From assembly GCA_004026145.2 (NCBI GenBank), contig CP034992.1, forward strand, positions 686,588-750,587: a stretch of DNA of 64,000 nt, written 5' to 3'. The translations under genes were made by a program, and so were the position numbers. The notes beneath the pieces were generated by a model. The model searched no databases. It was given only the letters and a program-made list of their open reading frames with translations, and was not told where the DNA came from. This DNA is from Takifugu bimaculatus (lineage: Eukaryota; Chordata; Actinopteri; Tetraodontiformes; Tetraodontidae). Of the stretch, positions 54,614 through 64,000 are shown in pieces; the stretch's first letter is position 1, and each line of letters opens with the position of its first letter.

Positions 54614-55015
54614 TGTTTGGTTCAAACTGTTCATATAGCAATGCTGTAAGCGCTTATTATCACTCCTGACCAGAACCCTGACCTGCTTTAGCTGATGTTC
54701 TATCACCTCAGGATAGCAGGGGACAACCTGACCATCCTGTGACACTCCATCCCCCATTTTCTTATATGTTCCTTTTGTATATATCATGCTTTGTTTTATC
54801 ATGTGACGCTTATGCTTTATCATGTGATGCTTATGCATACGTTTACTGTACCCTTACATGTTTGTGTGCTAGTATAAAATAAACTGTTCAAGGCTCACAC
54901 GCTGTAGCTACACTGCAGACGTGTGGTTGCCCTCGCAGCAAGTAAACTGAAGCTTCCGTCTCGTTCCTCTGAAGGCAACAGCACGGGAGGGGAACTGATC
55001 CCTTTCTCCCTAACA
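54614..55015 (+). repeat. 3' LTR of retrovirus copy 2
   Basis: 402 bp; TGTTTGG start (one change from copy 1), CTAACA end. Confidence 0.9.
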
Positions 55016-55380
55016 AGAATTACTGGGGAAATGCAGCTAATACGAAAACGATCTATTTTAGTTTTTACTTTATTTAGTCAGTGGCTGTACTTTTTGCTTT
55101 TTAAAATACATTTTTACTGTTTACTTTTTACCATAAAAGTCTACACTGGTTAATTTTATTATGTCTATTCAACAGTCAACTGGACTGTTTTTGTTCTCTT
55201 TTGAATATGTCACCTTCTATCCAGAAGGCTTCTTCAGAAATTCTTTTGAAATAGAGAATTCTGTTGTTTACTTATTTTTTGAATCTTCTTAATTTGAATA
55301 TTTATTTTCAGTTTGTTTGAGAAGACGAATTAATTACAGTTTGAAAGAAACTGAAGCCTTAAATACCAAGATTGTGAACC

Positions 55381-55671
55381 TGTCACAGCTGCGGGTCGCT
55401 TCGCCCGCGCACCTGTTGTGCATCAGGACTCTAATGAGCCCCCTTCTCAATCCCGGAGGCCCACCTGCTCCCTGCCGGATCGTTATTCCTGTTCAGGTGA
55501 CTTTCCAGCCTATTCCTGTTTGCCTGCCTGCCCGGTTCCGACCTTGCCTGTTCCTGACTATTCTGTTCTGCCTGCTCCCCGGTGAATCCTGTCTGTTGTC
55601 TGTTTCTGACAATAAAGCGGTGTTCAGCCGAACTCTGCTGTCGCATTTGGGTTCTCGTCTGGTCCGTGACA
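55381..55671 (+). mobile_element. Solo LTR (family 2), unit D
   Basis: 291 bp, TGTCACAGCTGC...CCGTGACA, duplication gaacc (55376-55380, 55672-55676). Counterpart of 16504-16795. Confidence 0.82.
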
Positions 55672-55758
55672 GAACCAAAAAGTGTCTAAAAGTGTCCCCC
55701 GCTGCTGCGCTGCGGTTGGTTCCACAACACGCAGCACGTTCAGTTCCAAACTTTGAAG

Positions 55759-55846
55759 ATGAGTTCAGACGTTTGTGTTGGAAGTGTTTGTGTACCTTTA
55801 CGAAATCTGCAGAACTCGATCCAGTCGGTCAGAGACCGAGTCAAAG
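55759..55846 (+). CDS. Unidentified first exon, copy 3
   Basis: 88 nt, ATG to gtaaag, open (MSSDVCVGSVCVPLRNLQNS...). Differs from the 32975 copy by R6C and V21I. No downstream exon found. Confidence 0.4.
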
Positions 55847-56950
55847 GTAAAGATCACTTCAGACGGATCTAGAAATGGCAGCTAGCTAACGCTCCTCAAC
55901 GAGCTACTGGCCTGATGTGTCGCTCAAGTGAAGATAAAATCGTGACCGTCGCCAATAAAACAACACTCAAACCTTCATTTAAACCCAAGGTAGTTTTCTC
56001 TGTCAACTGGACTGGGTTTCTTCTCTTGAAGACGTTTCGCCTTCTATCCAGAAGGCTTCTTCAGTTCTGAAGTTTTCATTTAAACCGTTTTAATATATCA
56101 CATATCTCAGACAGTACAGAGATTTAAAGGCTTCAGTGATCCTCTTAGTTGGTGCCCAGATGGGAGTGGTGAAAGATGCAATTTGAGGAAATGGAGGCGC
56201 ACGCACGTGCGCGCGCACACACCCTCCCACACACACACACACAATGCCAGAATTGTCCTCCTCCTGGACTCTTGATCTGCTCCTCTTTCAACACTTGTTT
56301 CATTTGTTAATTACAATATTTAAATATCAGCCAACACTGATGAGAACACGTTCTTGATGACTTCCCCACGTTGCCATGACAACCATAAATGAGGCAATTC
56401 TAAGACCAGAGACCAGAATTGTTTTCCTGTTTTGTGTACTTAAACTTGTATTAAACTCTAAACTTTTGGCTTCCTGTAATTAAATTTACCATTTCTAAAT
56501 ATAATTGATCATCTAACACATTTTAAAATAATGTTGTGGCGGACACACCGGGGTGTATCTCACACCCAGGTGATGCATGGGGTGATGGACATGGTGAACT
56601 GTGAACTTCCCTCATTAGAGTTGTGATTCGAGCCAACGTTCCTCTTCTGGTGCCAAGTAGCCTGTGCAGTTTATCCTCAATTGTTTTCTCAGTTAACTTG
56701 ACTGTTCGTTTAGATTCCATTTCCTTACATATCCAGCCCCTAATTGGGTTAACTGTAAGATTACACAATTATCAATTTAACTCAAAACTAAGAGCCATCA
56801 AATTAAAACTATTAACAGAATAGAAATAATCTTTCTTAACTAAAATAAATCTTTTCTTACATATTGTCCATTGTGTTTACATGGCTTCCTGCAAAAGGCA
56901 TAACTTCTGCACAGACCTCTCCAGGGTGCTGTTTTTGTCTGCAACTTCAC

Positions 56951-57349
56951 ACGACGTACAGTGTGAGAAGAATTATTGTTATTGTTGTTATTAGTATTAT
57001 CTTTAAATGCTATGATATGTAGATTTTGAGTGTTTGAGGAATGTTGACAGCAAAAGAAGAACATGAGAGTGTTTTGTAAAAGTACTGATGCTGCTTACAA
57101 CCAAGCCCAGCATCCAGATGTATCCTGTTGGTCAAGATAAGAGAAGTTTGTTAAGATAGGAGAGGACAATGAGATATGAGATCTTGTTTGGACACCCATT
57201 CTGTTTGCTCCAATAAAAGAATGAGCGAGCAGCAGACGAACAGAGTTGACAGAGGAACCTTGAACTGCTGCTCAGCTCTCCCTAGCAAGGAACTCCTGTT
57301 GTTTGTGTGGTTGATCTGAGTCTAGTGAACGAACAGCGCGGGTGATCAA
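56951..57349. mobile_element. 399-bp insertion in BEL remnant
   Basis: Flanked by an 8-bp repeat aacttcac (56943-56950, 57350-57357), and absent from the paralogous sequence at about 20456-20480. An 8-bp duplication suggests hAT, but clear inverted termini are lacking. An internal caataaaag at about 57212 would also fit an LTR. Type unresolved. Confidence 0.5.
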
Positions 57350-58113
57350 AACTTCACCCTTACAACAGTTCCACTGGAATCAGGGAAAGTTTGTACTATT
57401 CTTCCCATGATCCACGTGCTTCGTGGGGATGAACTGTCCACTACTAGCACCAGTTTCTTCCTGAGGTCCTCCGTACAGAACGTGGCTGTACTCCCGGGAT
57501 CCATAAAGGCATATGTCTCTATGGACCTTCCACTGTTGCGGGACTTCACCTTTACAGGAACCACGGGTAACAAGCAGTCCGTTTCTCCGGCCCCAGTGTA
57601 TCCACACACCTCTTGCTTGGCTGAACCTGGAACTACAGACATCTCTTTATTCTGAGTATTACCCTGATTGGTCTCAGATGTGGTGTTCCCAGTCTCCTCA
57701 TTCTGATGAAGAATGTCTGGGTGTCTCCGTGAACACTGTTTACATATTATTTTCTTCTTACAGTTCTGGCTAATATGCCCCCGTCTTAAACACCCGAAAC
57801 ACAATCCCTTCGTTTTCAATACATCAAGACGTTCCTTGTTTGGTACGTCCTTGATCTTGCTACAAGATTCCAAAGTGTGATTCCCTTGACAAAATAAACA
57901 TGGTGTTTCAAAAGCCTTTCCTGTTTTGGCTGAGTTTCTTTCTTTCAGTGTTGTAGCTGCACTCTTCTTTCCTGTTGTCATATTAGTTGCGAAGCTACTT
58001 CCTTTTGATACACTCTTGACCACTTTCTCATTTTCTTTGCCTTTTCCTGCTGTAGATGTGTTTTTGCCCTGTAGGTCACCAAAAAGTGGATCCGAGATTA
58101 CTTTAGACTGCAT
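57346..58113 (-). pseudogene. BEL/Pao gag C-terminus (zinc knuckles) and protease
   Basis: 255 codons. Knuckle-like CLFCQGNHTLESC and CFGCLRRGHISQNC...CKQCSRRHPDILH are typical of BEL/Pao. A protease with YAFMDPGSTATFC follows (Asp present; D-P-G instead of D-S/T-G). It ends at the insertion junction. Confidence 0.8.
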
Positions 58114-58699
58114 CTAGTTCCAGTCTCTCTTTTGCAGCCTTAATACGCGCTTCCTCCATTTCCAGCTCATGTTTCTTTTGCAAAACTACACCACGTTCCA
58201 CTAAACCACAGAGCTTGGCTTCTTCAAGAGCACAAACTGATGAATGAGTAGACATGACAGTTGAACGCACCGCACGGGAACCATTCTTGTTTATAGGCTG
58301 GTTGGAATTTATCCCCACTTGTGACTCACCATCTTCAGGCCCAATCTCTTCCTGTTCTTGGTCTGTGGGCGGAAGCTTGAAATCTCCTGCTCCATCCATT
58401 TTTCAGTTTCTTCAGTAAACTCACTGATGACCATCATTTTGGGCTCAAACCAGTTCTTAATATCAGCCTCCTTCTCATCTTCAGACAAAAGACCTCCTAT
58501 TTGCCTATTTATCTCTTTAAAGTCCAGCACACTGGCGTTGAACTTATCCTGCATTATTTCTTGCACTGTTGGCAGATTACCAGCTTCAGTGCTCGGACTG
58601 TGAACTTCCCTCATTAGAGTTGTGATTCGAGCCAACGTTCCTCTTCTGGTTCCAAGTAGCCTGTGCAGTTTATCCTCAATTGCTTTCTCAGTTAACTTG

Positions 58700-59370
58700 A
58701 CTGTTTTACTCCCTCAGTTCTTAGTTTCTCAGTTTTTAGCTTTTATACCTTTTATCCCATTTACTGTTTCAGTCCTTTCCGTTTTTAGCTCCAGTGTTTC
58801 CTCATGTGTTTCCTCATGGTGTTTCCTCATAGTGTTTCCTCATGGTGTTTCCTCATGGTGTCTCCTCATGGTGTTTCCTCATGGTTGTTTTCCTCATGGT
58901 GTCTCCTCATGGTGTCTCCTCATGGTGTCTCCTCATGGTGTTTCCTCATGGTGTTTCCTCATGGTGTTTCCTCATGGGGGCCTGCCAGGCTGGGAAGATG
59001 TTTCCGGTCTACCGCTGGGGGTGTGCTGTCCCGTGGACAGCTCTGGCCTGGGGGGTTAGGGGGCTCTGTGCCTTGGTGTGGAGCCTCCGGTCTGTCCGGT
59101 CGGGCTGGTCTTTGTGGCGGTACCACCTGTGGCCACGGACCGTGACCTCACCTCGGCCTGGTGGGCCTCCAAAGGTGGCGTCTCCTTCGCCTCAGGTCTC
59201 GGTGCCCAGCCATGTCTGAGGTTGTTTGTGTGTGTGGGTGTGTGTGTGTGTCCTTTTTCTTGATTCTCTTGTTTCTCTTTGTTGTTTTGATCCTCTGTGA
59301 GGCACTTTGTGCTGCCCAGTGTATGAAAAGTGCCATATAAATAAAGATTGAATTGAATTGAATTGAATTG
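58700..59370 (+). mobile_element. L2 LINE 3' UTR tail, fused to BEL gag
   Basis: Same ACTGTT junction as at 17804. It carries the longest 13-bp VNTR (58799-58978, about 13 units). Many one- or two-base indels against the other L2 tails. Confidence 0.85.
58799..58978 (+). repeat. 13-bp VNTR, long allele
   Basis: About 13 units of tcatggtgtttcc and variants, ending in tcatggggg. Confidence 0.9.
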
Positions 59371-60570
59371 TAGATGTATAGATGAGTAGATTTATAGATG
59401 AGTAGAAGTAAATATATAAATGTATAGATGTGTAGATGAGTGTCGCAGGTCAAATGTTCTGGACCAGGTTCTTCTCCCGCCCGATTAGTTTCTGTTCCTG
59501 CAGATTGATCCATCCTAACTCGACCCCCGCAGGAGGACCACCTGTTATCTGACCCCTGAGGCTAAACTGGGACCAGTCATTACTAATTCGGACAGGTGAG
59601 CAGCTCAATCCTGGCTTGCCTGATCTGTCCTGTTATAGATGATTTATTACACGTGGGACCGGCGTCGCAAGAAACGCTGACATGATTGTTACTGGAATTT
59701 TCTGTTTACTGTAATCTGATCTGAACCAGGTCCAAATGTGTGACATCATCAGGGTGTGGAGGAAGTTCAGGAGCCTGAAGAACTGTGGAGGTGAGGAGAA
59801 GGTTCCTCCCCATGATGAGTTCCTCTGTCTGCTCAGGAGGAACTGACAGAGTTTTAATGTCCCATCACAGAATTGTGAAGAAACGACGCAACCAGAGAGG
59901 AGGAGGTTGAAGAAGTGGTGAATCTGCAACAATAAAACCCAGATTACAGTTTGATTGAAGCCTCATTTTCTTTGATGATGGTGAATTTCATCACTTCCGC
60001 TTTGAATATCGGGAACCGGAGACTTCGGACTCGCTTCTTCTGCGGCGGAGAGCGGAAATGCCGGACCAATCAGGTGTGAGAGGAGGCACGAGGCACCTTA
60101 AAGCGCCGCCGTCGGTGGCGGTGACCTCACTCTTCCAACACCATGCACGAGCTGTGGGTCTCGTGCCTCCTCTTCTGCTCGCTGTGACGTCGGCAGGTGA
60201 GAAACCCACCGTGGAGGCGGCTTTGATAGATTATTGATGATTGATTATATATCTGATGGGAGGTGTTGGAGGTTCCGCGTGCAGGAGGCGGCTGCTCACG
60301 CGCCTCAGCATCTCCCGCCTCGCACGGATCAATATAGTGATTAGAGTTTGTAGCGTTCGGATCAAAGCTGTTCCCGAGCTCGAGGCTGGTGAGGACTTTA
60401 GATGCTGCGTCATAGCTCCTGCAGACGGGTGCGTGCGTGTGCGTGGGCGGCGTCTCCATCCTGCAGAAGCTTTCAGATCATTTGCGGGACTCGAACTTCC
60501 GCCTGTGAAGCAACCTGGCTCCGTCTCCGGGGACCTGGGCTGGTGCCAGGGGGCCCTGCAGGTCCCCCAG

Positions 60571-60985
60571 AGCCCGTCATAGTCAGTGACCCCGGAGCAG
60601 CAGCAGCTCCGGCTCAGGTGTGAAGGTGTGAGAGTGACGTTGCTGTTTGATCCTCCAGAGCCGACGCGCATCAGGATGGTGGTGAAGGAAGACAGCGAGG
60701 TCGTGTTAAACTGCTCCGCTTCCGGCAGCGTCAGGGACCAAGTGTTCATGGAAGAAAGACGACGAGTGGACGTCTTCATCTACAGCCAGGGCCTCACCTA
60801 TGGGAGCGGCCAGAGCGGCCAGAGCCGCCAGTTCGCTGGACGAGTCGCTCATTTTCCAGAAGCTCTGGATTTGGGAAACGCGTCGATCAGGATCAAAAAG
60901 GCCGAAGTGAGCGACAGCGGGATTTACACCTGCACATTTCCACGTTCTGCTCCAGTCCCACGATCTGAGATTTCCCTTGTGGTGG
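60571..60985 (+). pseudogene. Gene E Ig V-set exon, frame-broken
   Basis: 415 nt against 420 in C and D. Framework sequence is as in the others (GRVAHFPEALDLGNASIRIK, DSGIYTC), with its own loop residues (RDQVF, GSGQSGQS, PRSAPV). Confidence 0.75.
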
Positions 60986-62026
60986 GTGAGTTTCTCCACC
61001 CAACACACAGGAAGGTGTTTCCACAGGTGACACTGGCGCCAGCGTGACGTCAGCGGCTGAACGCTGGTGGGAAAAGCGTGAAAGAGCTGAGGATGGGCCA
61101 CATTTATGGACTAGAACAGACATTATATCAGTGCCCGAGACTGGTTAGGATCCTTTAGTGAAGCAATAATTCACCTGTGGTTAAACCGTAGTTAAGCCAC
61201 GCCCCTTCCGGACAGGTCGGTTCAAATAGATAATATAAATACGACAAAAGGAAATTAAATAGAGTCAAAGAGGATTTAATGTTCCGAAGTTGCATCTAAT
61301 CCGACGGGAGCAGAAGACAAATGCAACAGTCTGCACACACAAAGCAACATTTACATATTTACACTGGAGATTGGAACAAACATCACGCTACAAACATGTG
61401 GAGATGAGCAGAAGCTGAAATATAGAATTAAATCACAACACAACGCTTCTATGAAACAGTCTGATCTGTGACAGATGTCACAATGTTGTTTCCTTACGAC
61501 TTTAAATGTGTCTAAATGACAATATTAATGCTTTTTTTCTAAATGTCACCTGTGTGTAAAGTTGCTAATTTCAGACACAATTTCTAACATTCTGTCCTTT
61601 GTGTTTTTGCCTTTCAGAGTGCATCTTAAAAGTTCGACCAGGGAGAAGGTGAGTGCAGGAATCCTGGAAAAAGGTCGGATTAAATGAAGTTTTCCTGTTT
61701 TTACACAGACAAACAGATGAGATTGTTTGATGCGTTTGTTAATGTGATAAAAGGGGAATTAAATGTGATATTTGACATTTCAACCATTTTAATTGCAAAT
61801 TCATTTTATGTTTTCTATTTTAATCAATGCAAGAGTTTAAGGTTTTTACTTTTATTCAGGTGTGAATTAATGTTGAACAGGATTTTAAATAATCAGTTTT
61901 AAAAAAACTGAAATTTGGAGTTTTCTCCTACATTTAAACAATTAAAAGCCCTTAATTTCCCCTCAAAGATCATCTTTCCATTTTGATTTTCTTTAATGAC
62001 CCATTTGTGACTGTGGATGCTCACAG

Positions 62027-62302
62027 GTGCCTCTCCAGAACCGCTGATCCGGATCGTTGATGGAGGACCAGACCAGGCGCTGCTGCAGTGTGAGGTTAAA
62101 GGAGCTCATCCCAGACCTGCCGTCCAGTGGCAGGACAGCTCTGGACGTGTCCTTCCTGCTCAGGAGACAGAGTCTGAAGAGAGAGACGGACGCTTCTACG
62201 TCACTGTCAGAGCCGACGTGAGCAGGAGCGGCGACTACAGCTGTGTGGTCACACAGGAGGAGTTTTGTCACCAGATTAGCTCAACTACCTTCGTTTACAT
62301 TG
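62027..62302 (+). CDS. Gene E Ig C-set exon
   Basis: 276 nt, open, phase 1-1, with the full set of fold residues including Trp. GASPEP version, without the GVCPEP cysteine. Confidence 0.8.
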
Positions 62303-63096
62303 GTGAGTTATGGATTTACACTACAGCTACTAATAATTAATATTTGTAATTATTTTAATACTTTAAACTGTTTACAAACGGCAGTAAAATTCCATCAGAC
62401 TGCACAGGAAGCTGCAGCGCAGCAGACAGGATGTGACATCATAGCGTGATGACACACCTGTGAGTCCCAGTCAGGTGATGCAGCTGCTCTGCTGGTACCG
62501 GTCAGACGTGACTGGACTCACCTGACCGGTGCAGCTCTGCCAGGATCCTCCACACGTTCTGGTTCCATGAAGTCTCTCAGAAGTGTCTCTGGACCCGATG
62601 GTCCTCGGATCAGCACCCACGAGCCTGGAGGGAGATTAGAGCTTTCTAACGATGACGCGGTCAGACGAGCACCAGCGTGACATCGGCTGCTGTGTTCCTC
62701 CTCTGATCCTCATATTTAACACTTATTGTGCTTATTAACGACAGATTAGTCAGATTATAAATTGGCCTGTTAATGAGTGACATCAAAGCTTGTGTGACAT
62801 CATCTCAAATGATCCAGTTTTCACCAAAATCCAGAGAATTCAGCAGAATCCAACATTGTTCAGAGTCTCTGCTGTGGTGGCCAGCAGGGGGCGCTGCAGA
62901 GAACATGAGGGGAATTTAATTTAATTTAATTACAGGACAGGTCAGATGGGATTTTGGTAAAAGTGATTAAACTCGGTTAATTTCTTCATGATCGTGGTCG
63001 TTGTTGGGAAATGTTTTATATTAACGGGTCAGAGGGCGGAAACGTTGAGTTCTGATGAGCCTGAATCACTAACGGTCATTTTATTCTGGTCCACAG

Positions 63097-63114
63097 GTCA
63101 AACTCCACACGCTG
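63097..63114 (+). CDS. Gene E membrane-proximal microexon
   Basis: 18 nt, acceptor ccacag, donor g|gtgag, phase 1-1, encoding QTPHAG. In A, C and D a CA repeat occupies this place. Confidence 0.5.
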
Positions 63115-63758
63115 GTGAGTTTGTACAGTCTCTCACACTCACACACACATAAAATATTTATTTTTATGTGGGGAAACTCCTCAGAAAACAGAATTATAAT
63201 ATTTAATTGTGGGATTATTAAAGATTAATCAACACACATTCAAACTAAAACTTAATTTTGAGCAACAAACAAAAGATGAAAAGACGTCAAACAGATTAAA
63301 GTGTCGTCCAGTGAGTGATGCTGATAGACTGTTGCTATAGCAACAGGTCGTCATGATGCTGTTGCTGACAGGTTGTTTTAATGACTGATGATGATGATGA
63401 TGATGATGAAGAAACAACAGTGGTGTTTATGGTGGCGCTGACCTGGTGTCTCCATGGTGATGAAGGTCTCCTGATGCAGCAGCTCAGGTGCTCACAGGAG
63501 CTTTAAAGGTGCCTTTAACTCCTCCCATCAGGTGAGTTTCAGCCAATCAGCTGAGGCCTCCAGTGATGACGTCATCACTTTAACAGCCCATCAGACCTGC
63601 AGCAACTGATTAAACCAGGAATTAATCAGGAAACTCAGCCTGGTTTTAAACTCTGAAATGGTTAAAATTCACGTTTTCAGAGGAAATGAAGAGAAGATGA
63701 AAACGGAGAGAAAGAAACGGAGACGACTCGTCCTCTTTAACTCCTCCCTCTCTTTCAG

Positions 63759-63854
63759 GGTCGTCCACGGGCGTGCTCGTTAGAGTTATTGTTAGTGTAG
63801 GTGGAGTTATTGTCGTCCTAGTCATCGTTCTCGTAAAGCGTTGCTGTCACAAAG
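63759..63854 (+). CDS. Gene E transmembrane exon
   Basis: 96 nt, open: SSTGVLVRVIVSVGGVIVVL then VIVLVKRCCHK. An Arg sits near the start of the hydrophobic run, where the other copies have Ile (ata to aga). Confidence 0.65.
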
Positions 63855-63977
63855 GTAATAATTACACCTACGTGATGGTTGATGGTTGAGGCTGGAAGCT
63901 GCTTGAATCATTTTGTTGCTCTTCGCCACCACAGAGAAGCCGACGGTGTCGTTAATTTGCCTTTTGTGTTTCTTCAG

Positions 63978-64000
63978 CAGCATCAGAACCAAACAGGGGA
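63978..64000 (+). CDS. Gene E tail microexon, cut by window end
   Basis: After tttcttcag, ASEPNR; matches 31227-31250. Confidence 0.35.

Larger units (their letters stand above)
46044..55015 (+). mobile_element. Endogenous retrovirus, gamma-type, copy 2, with nested LINE
   Basis: Same insertion as 9730-16126 carried by duplication: same agaat target duplication (46039-46043, 55016-55020) and the same 5'/3' LTR differences. It retains more of pol (the start of reverse transcriptase near 48230-48600) but lacks nucleocapsid, protease and the RT catalytic centre. A Rex1-like LINE interrupts RNase H at 49020-50952. Confidence 0.9.
56534..58704 (-). mobile_element. BEL/Pao retrotransposon, pol-deleted, head-to-tail remnant
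   Basis: Reverse-strand order: gag N-terminus (58704-58309), gag middle (58399-58103), knuckles and protease (58113-57360), a 399-bp foreign insertion, 3' terminal sequence and purine tract (56950-56730), a few bases of LTR, then a second gag N-terminus (56720-56590). All of RT, RNase H and integrase is missing. Confidence 0.75.
60143..64000 (+). pseudogene. Ig-superfamily receptor copy E (partial in window), frame-broken
   Basis: Exons: signal 60143-60196, V-set 60571-60985, hinge 61618-61648, C-set 62027-62302, microexon 63097-63114, transmembrane 63759-63854, tail microexon from 63978. The signal exon lacks one T (tgctcgctg against tgcttcgctg) and closes. The V exon lacks two bases near 60587 and loses the core Trp through 2- and 1-base deletions near 60750-60772. 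The hinge is 31 rather than 33 nt. From 62027 on it is clean. It is of the single-C-set type like copy C. The dense small indels may be sequence error rather than decay. Confidence 0.7.

Noticed and set aside
63097..63114. Possibility that the 18-nt microexon is a chance match
   Set aside because: Kept as a feature at moderate confidence: acceptor, donor and phase all fit, though no transcript supports it.

Overview
The window is animal genomic DNA, most plausibly from a spiny-rayed (percomorph) teleost fish. There are no operons. There are spliced immunoglobulin-superfamily exons with GT-AG phase-1 junctions, and a fish-type mixture of transposons: L2 and Rex1-like LINEs, BEL/Pao and Ty1/copia LTR elements, a gamma-type endogenous retrovirus, pogo/Tigger and hAT DNA elements, and long CA microsatellites. 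The species was inferred from this repertoire and not tested by search.

The backbone is a tandem array of one receptor gene, seen as four copies in the same orientation: A (3569-8842), C (23172-31378), D (39432-44509) and E (60143 to beyond the window end). A promoter-only partial unit (18376-19009) lies between A and C. Each copy is built as signal peptide / Ig V-set / 11-residue hinge / Ig C-set / transmembrane / short tail, like teleost B7- and butyrophilin-type receptors. A and D carry a second C-set exon; C and E do not. Only D keeps every exon open (331 residues when the second C-set exon is skipped). A has lost its V exon and has a stop in the hinge. C has a destroyed splice acceptor and a frameshift in its transmembrane exon. 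E has small indels in three exons.

Layout: 1-2815 L2 LINE; 2816-9145 gene A, with a hAT remnant and a Tigger insertion; 9226-9638 solo LTR; 9730-16126 endogenous retrovirus; 16504-16795 solo LTR; 16876-16963 an unidentified first exon; 17640-18375 a BEL-gag/L2 chimera; 19010-20700 BEL/Pao pieces; 20796-22250 a decayed zinc-ribbon/HECT gene with an unusual repeat-rich upstream region; 22700-31680 gene C with a copia element in intron 1; 32975-33062 the same unidentified first exon; 34001-38680 a second L2 inserted in a minisatellite and carrying a 43-bp satellite in its endonuclease region; 38680-44790 gene D; 44886-45357 solo LTR and an alternative tail block; 46044-55015 the same retrovirus, now with a Rex1-like LINE in its RNase H; 55381-55671 solo LTR; 55759-55846 first exon again; 56534-58704 BEL/Pao; 58700-59370 L2 tail; 59370-64000 gene E.

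Because the units are paralogous, each acts as an empty-site control for the others. The retrovirus and both solo LTRs are in A and D but not in C. The Tigger is in A but not D, the Rex1 in D but not A, and the copia only in C. The most interesting signal is in the V exons. C and D are identical over long stretches, yet differ at 18 codons by amino-acid replacement and at one synonymously, confined to the CDR1-like, CDR2-like and CDR3-like loops.
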